Assembly (NCBI GenBank): GCA_025361125.1
Contig: JANYBM010000140.1
Coordinates: 46,474 to 110,473 of the forward strand
Source: Holophagaceae bacterium
GTDB taxonomy: Bacteria; Acidobacteriota; Holophagae; Holophagales; Holophagaceae
Direction of reading: 5' to 3'
DNA length: 64,000 nucleotides
Shown: one piece after another, positions 45,271-53,838 of the stretch
Numbering within the stretch: the first letter of the stretch is position 1
How the letters are laid out: each line of letters opens with the position of its first letter
The notes under the pieces: generated by a model
Seen by the model: the letters and a program-made list of their open reading frames with translations, nothing else
Databases searched by the model: none
What the model was told of the DNA's origin: nothing
Translations under genes and position numbers: made by a program

Positions 45271-45312
45271 AAGAGCCACGAAGGGATGACTTCGGGCCCC
45301 TTCGTGACTCTT
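45271..45312. terminator. Hairpin between amiD-like and lactate dehydrogenase genes
   Basis: AAGAGCCACGAAGGG (45271-45285) and CCCTTCGTGACTCTT (45298-45312) form a 15-bp stem with one mismatch and a 12-base loop. It lies right after the amidase stop. There is no long U tract, so it could be a factor-dependent terminator, an mRNA-stability hairpin or a dispersed intergenic repeat. Confidence 0.5.
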
Positions 45313-45331
45313 CGTATTTGCTTACACTTCA

Positions 45332-48193
45332 ATGTGGACGGCCTTGACCATGGTCGTATCTCTGAGGGAAGCTCTTGCCGCCATTGTTGGTGCGGATCGC
45401 GTCCTGGACCGACCCGTGGATTTGATCGCCTTCGCATCGGACGCCAGCTTCTACCGGCTCATCCCGAAGGCGGTGGTGTTCCCCAATAGCATTGACGAAG
45501 TGTGTGGACTCTTCCGGCTGAGCCATGAACGGAAGCTCCCCATGACGTTCCGCGCCGCGGGCACGAGCCTATCCGGCCAATCGGTGTCGGACGGCATCCT
45601 GGTGGAGGTGGCCCGGCATTGGCGCGGCCTCCAGGTGTTGGAAGCTGGCGCGAAGGTGAAGGTTCAGCCCGGCGTCATCGGCGCCCACGTGAACTACGCC
45701 CTCAGGGGATTTCGCGCCAAGATGGGCCCCGATCCCGCATCCATTGCCACCTGCACAATTGGTGGCATCCTCTCCAACAACTCCAGTGGCATGTGCTGTG
45801 GTGTTTCCCAGAACGCCTACCACACACTTGAATCCCTGACCTTTGTGCTGCCTTCCGGCACCGTGATCAACACGGCCGCGGCCGATGCTGACGTACGTTT
45901 CCGCGCAACCGAACCAGCCTTAGCCGAAGGCCTGCTGAAGCTGAAGGCGGACCTCTTGGCGAATCCCGCTCTGGCCGAGCGCATCCGCGCCAAGTACCGG
46001 ATGAAGAACACCTGCGGGTATTCGCTCAACGCCTTTCTCGATTTCGATCGCCCGGTAGACATCTTCCGCCACCTGCTCGTGGGCTCCGAAGGCACTTTGG
46101 CTTTCATCGCCGAGGCCGTGCTGAACTCCGTTCCCGACTTGCCTGTGAAGGTGACGGGGTTCCTGATCTTCCCGAATCTGCATGCCGCCTGCGCGGCCAT
46201 TGTGCCGTTGCGTGATGCCGGTGCCGCAGCCTTGGAACTCCTGGATCGTGCGTCCATGAAATCCGTGGAAAACCAGCCCGGCTGCCCACCCAACATCAAA
46301 ACGCTGCCGGCTGGAGCCGCGGCCATGCTGGTTGAATTTCAAGGCCAGGATGAATCCGTCCGCGCCGAGCTGGAACGAATCGCCCTCGCCTCCGCCGCAG
46401 GATTCAATCTGTTGGAGCCCGCCCGATTCACCCACGATCCCGCAGAGCAGGCCCTGATCTGGAAGCTCCGCTCTGGAACTTTCCCTTCCGTTGGCGCGGT
46501 TCGCAAGCATGGCACCACCGTGATCATCGAGGACGTGGCCTTCCCCATAAACCGCCTGGCGGATGCCGCCGTGGACCTCACGAGGCTCTTCGCCAAACAC
46601 GGCTATGACGAGGCCATCATCTTTGGCCACGCCAAGGACGGAAACCTGCACTTCGTCCTTACCCAGTCCTTTAACGACCAGGTCGCCATCAACCGCTACG
46701 CGTGCTTCATGGATGACGTGGTCGAGCTGGTGGTGAAGAAATACGACGGCGCCCTGAAGGCCGAACACGGCACCGGCCGCAATATGGCGCCCTTCGTGGA
46801 AGCGGAATGGGGACCCGAAGCCAAAGCCGTCATGGAGAAGCTGAAAGCGTTGGTGGATCCTGAGCACCTACTGAATCCGGGCGTCATCCTGAACGATGAC
46901 CCCAAGTGCCACTTGGCCAACCTCAAGCCTCTGCCCGGCGTAGAGGAGGAAGTGGACAAGTGCATCGAGTGTGGTTACTGCGAGCCCAAATGCCCCAGCC
47001 GCGAACTCACGCTCACGCCCCGCCAGCGCATCGTCGTGCGCCGCGAGATGGCCCGACTTGAAGCCAGCCGCGAGGACCCTGCCCTGCTCTCTTCTCTGCA
47101 GGAAGCCTTCCCCTACATGGCCCTGGACACCTGCGCGGTGGATGGCCTTTGCGCCATGGCCTGCCCCGTCGGCATTGACACCGGCCAACTCACCAAGCGG
47201 TTTCGCCAGGCCAACCACAGTCACCTCGCGAAGAAAATCGCCCTCCGCTTGGCGCGAAACTTCGCCACCCTGGAACGCACGCTTCGGCTCAGTCTGCGCA
47301 CCGGCCATTTCCTCCAACGGATCTTCGGCCCCAAGGTCATGCCCCTCATCACCCGCGCCATGAAGGTGTTCGGAGCCGCTCATCAGTGGAGCCCAGAGAT
47401 GCCCAAAGCCGCCGAGGCGCCACTTCCCATGACGTTATTAGAAGGCGCCCAAGCCATCTATTTCCCGGCCTGCATCTCCCGAGTGATGGGCCACCTGCCC
47501 GGTGAATCCGATGAGATCAGCCTCGCGGAGGCCATGGTGACTTTGGCGAAGCGCGCCGGAATGCCGGTCCATATCCCACACGATGTGGAGGGCATCTGCT
47601 GTGGCGTCCCTTTCAGCTCCAAAGGTTATGACGAGGCGCATCGGTTTACCGTGAACCGCACCCTCGAGAAGTTCTGGGAGTGGAGCCAGGAGGGCCGTCT
47701 GGCTATTGTGATCGACACCAGCCCTTGTACCTATGGCATGGTCAGCAGCCGAGCCTACCTGACCCCAGCCAACCAAGTGAAGTTCGACCGCCTGAAGATC
47801 CTCGACAGCATTGCTTTCGCCCATGATGTACTGCTGCCCAGGCTCCAGGTGATCCGCAAGGTGAACTCAGTCGCCCTGTTCCCGGTCTGCTCCGTCACCA
47901 AAATGAATCTGACACCGAAGCTGGAAGGCGTCGCCAACGCCTGCGCCGACCAGGTGGTGGTGCCCCGGGATGCAGGCTGCTGCGGCTTCGCGGGCGATCG
48001 TGGCTTCACCCATCCCGAGCTGACGGCTTCGGCCACCGCGCAGGAAGCGAGCGAACTGAAAGGCCAGGCCTTCGATGGCCATTACGCCAGCAGCCGCACC
48101 TGCGAAGTTGGCCTGACCCGCGCCACAGGCGAGGTCTACCGCAGCTTCCTCTACCTGCTCGAATCGGTCACGCGAGAGGAGCATGACCACTGA
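45332..48193 (+). CDS. FAD/Fe-S D-lactate dehydrogenase (GlcD-GlcF fusion type)
   Basis: 953 residues; ATG 45350 is an alternative start, and neither has a strong ribosome site. The N-terminal PCMH FAD domain has FRAAGTSLSGQSVSDGILVE and GPDPASIATCTIGGILSNNS; FAD-oxidase C follows, with IIFGHAKDGNLHFV and KAEHGTGRNMAPFV. Two 4Fe-4S motifs follow (CIECGYCEPKCPS and DGLCAMACP), then CCG domains (GICCGVPF, DAGCCGFAGDRGF). This matches quinone-linked D-lactate (Dld2-like) or D-2-hydroxyacid dehydrogenases. Its position after murQ suggests oxidation of the D-lactate from MurNAc-6-P to pyruvate; glycolate or D-2-hydroxyglutarate are alternatives. Confidence 0.87.
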   Translation: MWTALTMVVSLREALAAIVGADRVLDRPVDLIAFASDASFYRLIPKAVVFPNSIDEVCGLFRLSHERKLPMTFRAAGTSLSGQSVSDGILVEVARHWRGLQVLEAGAKVKVQPGVIGAHVNYALRGFRAKMGPDPASIATCTIGGILSNNSSGMCCGVSQNAYHTLESLTFVLPSGTVINTAAADADVRFRATEPALAEGLLKLKADLLANPALAERIRAKYRMKNTCGYSLNAFLDFDRPVDIFRHLLVGSEGTLAFIAEAVLNSVPDLPVKVTGFLIFPNLHAACAAIVPLRDAGAAALELLDRASMKSVENQPGCPPNIKTLPAGAAAMLVEFQGQDESVRAELERIALASAAGFNLLEPARFTHDPAEQALIWKLRSGTFPSVGAVRKHGTTVIIEDVAFPINRLADAAVDLTRLFAKHGYDEAIIFGHAKDGNLHFVLTQSFNDQVAINRYACFMDDVVELVVKKYDGALKAEHGTGRNMAPFVEAEWGPEAKAVMEKLKALVDPEHLLNPGVILNDDPKCHLANLKPLPGVEEEVDKCIECGYCEPKCPSRELTLTPRQRIVVRREMARLEASREDPALLSSLQEAFPYMALDTCAVDGLCAMACPVGIDTGQLTKRFRQANHSHLAKKIALRLARNFATLERTLRLSLRTGHFLQRIFGPKVMPLITRAMKVFGAAHQWSPEMPKAAEAPLPMTLLEGAQAIYFPACISRVMGHLPGESDEISLAEAMVTLAKRAGMPVHIPHDVEGICCGVPFSSKGYDEAHRFTVNRTLEKFWEWSQEGRLAIVIDTSPCTYGMVSSRAYLTPANQVKFDRLKILDSIAFAHDVLLPRLQVIRKVNSVALFPVCSVTKMNLTPKLEGVANACADQVVVPRDAGCCGFAGDRGFTHPELTASATAQEASELKGQAFDGHYASSRTCEVGLTRATGEVYRSFLYLLESVTREEHDH

Positions 48194-48220
48194 TTCGAAT
48201 GATGAATCTTTTTATGCGAA

Positions 48221-48249
48221 AAAAGGGAGCGACTGGGCCACTCCCTTTT
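48221..48249. terminator. Bidirectional intrinsic terminator
   Basis: AAAAGGGAG (48221-48229) pairs perfectly with CTCCCTTTT (48241-48249) around an 11-base loop. It lies between the stops of the convergent dehydrogenase and TonB receptor genes, with A and T tracts on either side, so it can serve both. Confidence 0.85.
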
Positions 48250-48271
48250 GCGCAATACCATTTGCTGGGTG

Positions 48272-51200
48272 TCAGAATGTAAACCTTAACCCCAGTTGCG
48301 TTCGGCGTGGTGCGTAGTAGGAAACCGGCAACCCCGCTGTGGCGGAATGCACGCTGGGTTGGAAGTTGTACCCAGTCTGCTTGTTGAAGAGGTTGTAGAT
48401 GTCAACCATACCCTCCAATCGGTACTTCCTGGTTTTCCAGAAGATCTGGGTGTAGTTCACGTCGAACTGGTTGTGGGAAGGAGTTGTACGTGAACCGGCA
48501 GGCTCCGAGTAGCGGTTGGTATCACTGGTGCTAGTGCTCCCCTGGGAGGTCCGGTCGGCGGCGTAGAAGGTGTAGTCCGAGTACTGCCATGGTTGGCCCG
48601 ACTGGTAGATGAAGTAGCCGCCAACTTGGGCCTGCCAGGGGAGCCTGTAGGTACCGAAGACCTTCAGCTTGTGCCGACGGTCGCCGGAGAGGTTTCCGTA
48701 CTTGTTGTTCCAAAGCTGACGACCAAAATCATCGCCGATATTGGAGGATCCCACGAAGATGTTGGAGTCATTAGATGAGCTGCTGGTGGAATTGTCCTGA
48801 TCGAAGTTGCCGTAATAATGGCTCCAGGAGTAAGACATGTTCAGGTAAGCATTGGTACCCTTCCACTCGGTCTCAGCACTCACCTCATAGTATTTGGTAA
48901 AACTGTCGTCCAGCTGGGCCACGACGAAGGTGTTTTTGGTGGCCGCGATGTTGGCTAAAGTACTGCCCTGTAGCTGATTCAGGATCACGTCCAGGTTGGG
49001 GATGTAATAAGTCTGGGGAATACCCGGTGGCGGATTCAACATGACCCGGGCGCCATTGTCCGTGTCTTCCCAGAAGTTGACGCTGTGCCGATAGCGAGCG
49101 TACAGGCGACCGTTCCAGCCACCGCCCAGGTCACGGGTAGTGCCTACCAGAACCTCGTCCGTATGACGTGGTTTCATGCCTGGAGTGAAGAGCTTGCCGG
49201 TGGAGGAAGCATCGGTCTGGTGGTCCACCTGGTGACCCGTTGCGTCGAAGTAGACGTTGACGCTAGCCACTAGATTGCGGTCCCAGGAGGCGGCGCGAGG
49301 CAGTGAGGAGACGGACGGGACGAAACGGGCGTAATTGGCATAGACCGTATCTTCCTTCTGGTAGTTCCAAGTCACACCCAGGCGCGGTTGGAGGGTGTCG
49401 GAGGCCTTAATTTCCTTCTCCAGGTACTTGTTTCCCCTGGCCCGCACGTAGCCCGAGATTTGGGAGGAATCCTCCTGGAGGCCAGACCCGTAGAGCTTGT
49501 CGTCGCTGATCACCATGCCGACATTGAAGGTGAACTGGTTCCACCGGATCTTGTCGTTGATCTCGTAGTTCAGGGCCACATATTCGGAATGGATGGTGGG
49601 CACGCCGGAAATGGCCTGCTGGCTCACGGCTGCGACGTAGGAGAAGGGCAGATGAAGAATGGGGGAGAGCGGAGGATAGACAGCAGTGGCGCCGCTGCCA
49701 GATGGAGCGCCAAGGGAAATGAGGCCCCAGCCGTTGGAAGTTCTGTACAAATCCTCCATCTCCTTCGACCACTGGACGCCTGCGTGGAAGGTGTGGGTGG
49801 TGGTGCTGCCCCAGACGGCATCGTAGGCCAGCTCATAGTTCCGGCGGAAGAAGTTCTGGTTGTTGATCTGGCTGAAGCCGCCCACGTTTCCACCACCAGT
49901 TGGTAAGCCGGTGGTGGGGCTGATGTAGCCATACTTGCTGGTGAGGGGTGCAATGAAGGTGTTGTAGGCCACCTGGGCGGCGGTTGGGCTCGCCCCGCCC
50001 AGTGGGGAAGGCACTTGGAACTGTCCCTGGGTGTCGAGGGAATTTACATCGAGACTGCTGCTGAAGGAGGGCACCGCCGGGGACAGGTAGTCGGGATGGT
50101 CACCACTCTTGAGAATGAAGTTGGTGGTCTTGAAGTTGATGAAGCTGTTGGGGGTCACGTTCCAGGTGGCCTCCAGGGTGCCGATCTTCATCTTGCTCTG
50201 ACCGCCCTGGCCCGTGGTGGCGGCGAAGGCCGACCCGCCGTAGCCCGTATGCTGGACCGTATCATCCGAGTCCCGGTAGCTTGCGTGAATCAGGAGATTT
50301 TGGGTAGGTGCATAGGTCAGCTTGCCAAAATACTCGTTGCGGGTATCCGCAAGATTGGGTGTTGGCCCATACAGGTTGGCGCTGTTCTTCTGGCTGACGG
50401 TGGGGCGGTAAAGGGAGGCGAAGAAGAAGAGCTTGTCCTTCAAAATGGGGCCACCCACGTTGAGGATCGCGTAGGTCTTCTCCTGCTCGAAGACGGCGGC
50501 ACTGGTTCCCACACGCTTGGCTACCAAGTTGTCAGGAAGGATCTGGTAGGACAGCTCACCCGTGAAAACATTGGTGCCGGACTTGCTGATGGAGTTGATG
50601 GTGTAGCCCGCCGAGCGATTGAAACCAGTGGCGTCGGCGCCGCCCTTACTGACGGTGATCTGGTCGATATCGTGGCCCGAGGGCTGGGAGGACATGGTTC
50701 CGTACATCGGCAGATTGACATTCACACCGTCAAACTGGTGGACATTGTCCTGGCCACTGCCTCCAGCACTCGGGGCGCGGACGGCATCCTGGGTGTACAT
50801 CACCCCGGGGAGGAGCTTGACCAGGTCGCGGTAGTCCTGACCGACTGGGAGGGCATTGATCACTTCCGAGTTAAAGGAGGACTTGAGTTCTGACGAGGTG
50901 GCATCCACGAGGGCTGCCCTGTCCGCCACCACCTCCACGGAGGCTCCGGCAACCGCTGCGTCAGCCATGGCCACATTGGCTGTGCTGGTCTGCCCCAGTA
51001 CCACCGAGGCGGAACGCTTCTGGGGCGTCCTGTCCGCATGGGTGAAGGTCAACACATATTCGCCAGGGGGTAGGAAAGGTAGCCGGTATTCACCGGTCTC
51101 GCTGGTCATGACCCGCCGAGGTTGGGGCAGCACATTCGCGGTCACGTCAATGCGGACCCCAGAAAGCCCCTTGCCATTCTTGGCGGTCACTTTACCGACG

Positions 51201-51277
51201 ATGGAGCCGGTCTGCTGAGCAGCCGCCGGGAGGGCAACCAGTACCAACGCCAAAACGCTCCAGTACCTTTTGTGCAT
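48272..51277 (-). CDS. Oar-like TonB-dependent receptor in the peptidoglycan island
   Basis: 1001 residues with AGGAG six bases before ATG 51277. A signal peptide (YWSVLALVLVALPAAAQQ) precedes a CarboxypepD_reg domain (GKVTAKNGKGLSGVRIDV..., TGEYRLPFLPPGEYVLTF), a plug (LPVGQDYRDLVKLLPGVMY, FDGVNVNLPMYG) and a large beta-barrel ending QLGLRFTF. This class moves large or polymeric ligands across the outer membrane. Lying between the D-lactate dehydrogenase and an SSS symporter, it may take up muropeptides or glycan pieces; this is inference from location. It shares the plan but little close sequence with the receptor at 22504-25428. Confidence 0.88.
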   Translation of the reverse strand: MHKRYWSVLALVLVALPAAAQQTGSIVGKVTAKNGKGLSGVRIDVTANVLPQPRRVMTSETGEYRLPFLPPGEYVLTFTHADRTPQKRSASVVLGQTSTANVAMADAAVAGASVEVVADRAALVDATSSELKSSFNSEVINALPVGQDYRDLVKLLPGVMYTQDAVRAPSAGGSGQDNVHQFDGVNVNLPMYGTMSSQPSGHDIDQITVSKGGADATGFNRSAGYTINSISKSGTNVFTGELSYQILPDNLVAKRVGTSAAVFEQEKTYAILNVGGPILKDKLFFFASLYRPTVSQKNSANLYGPTPNLADTRNEYFGKLTYAPTQNLLIHASYRDSDDTVQHTGYGGSAFAATTGQGGQSKMKIGTLEATWNVTPNSFINFKTTNFILKSGDHPDYLSPAVPSFSSSLDVNSLDTQGQFQVPSPLGGASPTAAQVAYNTFIAPLTSKYGYISPTTGLPTGGGNVGGFSQINNQNFFRRNYELAYDAVWGSTTTHTFHAGVQWSKEMEDLYRTSNGWGLISLGAPSGSGATAVYPPLSPILHLPFSYVAAVSQQAISGVPTIHSEYVALNYEINDKIRWNQFTFNVGMVISDDKLYGSGLQEDSSQISGYVRARGNKYLEKEIKASDTLQPRLGVTWNYQKEDTVYANYARFVPSVSSLPRAASWDRNLVASVNVYFDATGHQVDHQTDASSTGKLFTPGMKPRHTDEVLVGTTRDLGGGWNGRLYARYRHSVNFWEDTDNGARVMLNPPPGIPQTYYIPNLDVILNQLQGSTLANIAATKNTFVVAQLDDSFTKYYEVSAETEWKGTNAYLNMSYSWSHYYGNFDQDNSTSSSSNDSNIFVGSSNIGDDFGRQLWNNKYGNLSGDRRHKLKVFGTYRLPWQAQVGGYFIYQSGQPWQYSDYTFYAADRTSQGSTSTSDTNRYSEPAGSRTTPSHNQFDVNYTQIFWKTRKYRLEGMVDIYNLFNKQTGYNFQPSVHSATAGLPVSYYAPRRTQLGLRFTF

Positions 51278-51391
51278 GTGTCTCTCCTAACAAAGTGGAA
51301 GGGGGTCCAAAATCTCTAGCGGCCTGAAGATTTGGAAGGATGATCTCTGGTATACAGCAAACCGCGATGATTTGAACAGACCAATGACATT

Positions 51392-51412
51392 AAATTTCAG
51401 CCATCGAAATTT
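51392..51412. promoter_or_regulatory. Perfect inverted repeat upstream of the TonB receptor
   Basis: AAATTTC and GAAATTT are separated by seven bases in the gap between the SSS gene stop and the receptor start. It could be an operator for the receptor or a small stem in the SSS 3' end. A leftward promoter-like pair, TTCAAA and TATACC 16 bases apart, lies between it and the receptor. Confidence 0.35.
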
Positions 51413-51440
51413 CCTGCGTCCGCCTCGCAGTCAGGCATTC

Positions 51441-52934
51441 TCACGAAATCGGAGTCGTGGAGTGTTTGATCAAGTACTCACGCCCGAAACGGCTTGTATT
51501 TCCTATGAGGATCGTCACCATGCTGCCAATGAAGGTGTGCCAGGTGAAATCTATTTTTGTGAAGGTCAGGACCGCGATCATGGCGAGCAGTCCACCCACG
51601 AATCCGATTGCAGCATCAACCTGGAGCGTTTTCTTGAACAGCAATCCGAGTAAAAATGTCCCTAGCAGTCCGCCATAAGTGAACGAGGCGATTTTCAGGC
51701 CGAGTTCTATGACCGGATTCTTCGTGTCCGTAAAAAGCATCGCGCCGCCGATGAGGGCCACACCCCATACGAGTGTGAAGATGCGCGACCAGCGGAGCTC
51801 GCTCTGTTCATTCAGGGAGCGCCCGTGCTCCGTGAGCTTGAAGATATCAAGATAGGTCGAGGATGCCAGCGAGCTGATGGAGGAGGACAGGGTTCCCATG
51901 GCCGAAGCAAGGACACCCGCGACCACCAGCCCCGCGATCCCAGTGGGCAGGTTTTCAACAATGAATTTCGGAAAGACTTCATCCGAGGTCGCAAGGCCCA
52001 GTTGTTGAAAGGAGACGCCGCCATAGAAGGCGTACAAACATAATCCGAGCACCAGAAAAAATCCGAATTGCAGGACGATGAACGTCGCATCGAGCATCAG
52101 CGCGCGCTGGCTGTCCCAACGGCTGCGACACCCCAAAAGCCGTTGCACGAGCATTTGGTCGGTGCCATGGGAAGCCATGGTCAGGAAGGTCCCCCCGAGC
52201 AGTCCGCCCAGCAGCGTGTAGGGCGCCATGAGAAACGCCATAAAGGTAGTGCCGGTAGGGGTGTTGATGAAGGCGAATTTGGCTTGCCCGTGGGATGAAG
52301 CAAAGGCCACCACGTCCGACCAGCCATTGGGTAGGTGGTGAAGGATGAGCGCCATCGAAGCCACGGCGCCACCTAAATAGATGAACAGTTGGACCACATC
52401 CATCGCCACGACGGCCTTCAACCCGCCAAGATAGGTGTACACGAGCGTGAAACCACCAATGACCACGATGCTTACGGGATAGCTCAAGCCCGTGATGAGA
52501 TGCACGGGAATGGCGGTGGCAAACAAGCGGACGCCCGAAGCCAGCACACGGGTGACGATGAACACCAGGGAAGTGAATCTGCGCAGCGGGAGGCCAAACC
52601 GTTTGCCTAGAAAATCGTAGGCAGTCTCCAGGTCGCCGCGGTAATAGGCCGGGATGAACACCACGCTCACGATCAAGCGGCCGATGAAATAGCCGACCGC
52701 CAGTTGCAGGAAGAACAGGTTTCCTTTGAACGCCAAACCAGGAATGCTGATGAAGGTCAGCGTGCTCGTTTCACTAGCCGCGATCGAAAGACCGACCGAC
52801 CACCAGGACATCTGCTTCCCGCCCAGAAAATAGTCCCGGGACGAGCGCTGACGGCCGGAAATCAGGATGCCAGCGACAGTCACACCAAGTAGGTAGACGG
52901 TGACGATCACATAGTCCAAGGGAGCGAAACCCAC
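51441..52934 (-). CDS. Sodium:solute symporter (SSS family)
   Basis: 497 residues from a GTG at 52934 (preceded by AAGGA); an ATG at 53012 would add 26 residues that do not look membrane-like. It has about 13 membrane segments with the family opening APLDYVIVTVYLLGVTVAG, SSRDYFLGGKQMSWWSVGLSIAASETS and AVVAMDVVQLFIYLGGA. It imports a small solute with sodium. Neighbouring amidase, dipeptidase and racemase genes suggest an amino acid, amino sugar or MurNAc as substrate; SSS-type proteins have been proposed for MurNAc uptake in AmpG- or PTS-poor bacteria. The exact substrate is open. Confidence 0.85.
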   Translation of the reverse strand: MGFAPLDYVIVTVYLLGVTVAGILISGRQRSSRDYFLGGKQMSWWSVGLSIAASETSTLTFISIPGLAFKGNLFFLQLAVGYFIGRLIVSVVFIPAYYRGDLETAYDFLGKRFGLPLRRFTSLVFIVTRVLASGVRLFATAIPVHLITGLSYPVSIVVIGGFTLVYTYLGGLKAVVAMDVVQLFIYLGGAVASMALILHHLPNGWSDVVAFASSHGQAKFAFINTPTGTTFMAFLMAPYTLLGGLLGGTFLTMASHGTDQMLVQRLLGCRSRWDSQRALMLDATFIVLQFGFFLVLGLCLYAFYGGVSFQQLGLATSDEVFPKFIVENLPTGIAGLVVAGVLASAMGTLSSSISSLASSTYLDIFKLTEHGRSLNEQSELRWSRIFTLVWGVALIGGAMLFTDTKNPVIELGLKIASFTYGGLLGTFLLGLLFKKTLQVDAAIGFVGGLLAMIAVLTFTKIDFTWHTFIGSMVTILIGNTSRFGREYLIKHSTTPIS

Positions 52935-53020
52935 AGTGAGAATCCTTACGACAGTTGCGAATGGACGTGAGTGCAACGCCTGGATGGAACCGCACTCATT
53001 CAGATCCTCCATCCGCAGAG

Positions 53021-53836
53021 CTAGTGGGGCTCGTTTTTCCCCTTCTGAACACTTGATAGGGGATCGCCAGCTGAGGCATTCCGGTAGATTTTCCCTTGGA
53101 GATTGAAAAGGATTCTTAGGTCCATTTCATCCAGGACAGTCCCCCGGTCGCCCCGGTAGTGAAGGCGGAAGGCCCTGAGGGTCGCACCCTTGTCTTTGAG
53201 GCTGTAGCCCATCAGCACCAAGGCCTGGAAAGGATCGAAACCGGCCGGAGCCTCCTGCAGATTCTCATCAGGCCAAAGGCCGAAGCCATGCTCGGCAAGG
53301 CGCTTCCAGGGGAAGAATCCGCTGGGATCCGCCTTGAACACCGGTTCAACATCCGCATGCCCCACCACCTGCGTGCGGGGAATCCGAAAGCGGCTGGTGA
53401 GATCCTCCAGCAAGATGAGTAGCGCATCAATCTGAGGCGAGGAAAAAGGTTCCGCTCCGTTGTTATCCAGCTCGATACCGATGGAGATGGAATTGATATC
53501 CCGATAAGCCCCCCACGTTCCGGTCCCCGCATGCCAAGCCCGGTCATCATCTGAGACCAGCTGGGCGATGCGACCGTTTCGCCCGATGAGGTAGTGGGCA
53601 CTCACGGGACCGCCATCGTTGTGCGTCTTGAGCTGCTTCAGCGAATACTCGAAGGAGGCACCGGCCGTATGGTGGATGACCACCAGCTGGGGTCTGCGGG
53701 CATTGAAATTGGGCGAAGGCATCCATTCTGCGAGGCTGTTCCGGGGTGAGCGGCAAGCCACAGGCGTGAGCACCAGCAGCGTTCCTAAAAGGCCAGTGAC
53801 GACTCTTGGGTGGGCGAAGTGCTTTATCAAGAACAT
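53021..53836 (-). CDS. Second AmiD-like N-acetylmuramoyl-L-alanine amidase lipoprotein
   Basis: 271 residues. The signal ends LLVLTPVAC (lipobox). The amidase_2 domain has VVIHHTAGASFEYSL, VSAHYLIGRNG, AWHAGTGTWGAYRDIN, SIGIELDNN and VVGHADVEPVFKADPSGFFPW with the zinc histidines. The remaining C-terminal part is short and helical. It cleaves MurNAc-L-Ala bonds in the periplasm. It differs in sequence from the amidase at 44450-45241, so it is not a recent duplicate; the two may differ in preference for MurNAc or anhydroMurNAc. It starts 2 bases after the decarboxylase stop. Confidence 0.92.
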   Translation of the reverse strand: MFLIKHFAHPRVVTGLLGTLLVLTPVACRSPRNSLAEWMPSPNFNARRPQLVVIHHTAGASFEYSLKQLKTHNDGGPVSAHYLIGRNGRIAQLVSDDDRAWHAGTGTWGAYRDINSISIGIELDNNGAEPFSSPQIDALLILLEDLTSRFRIPRTQVVGHADVEPVFKADPSGFFPWKRLAEHGFGLWPDENLQEAPAGFDPFQALVLMGYSLKDKGATLRAFRLHYRGDRGTVLDEMDLRILFNLQGKIYRNASAGDPLSSVQKGKNEPH

Positions 53837-53838
53837 GG

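Noticed and set aside
45920-46867. Minus-strand frame within the lactate dehydrogenase gene
   Set aside because: Antisense shadow of a conserved FAD domain; no independent support.
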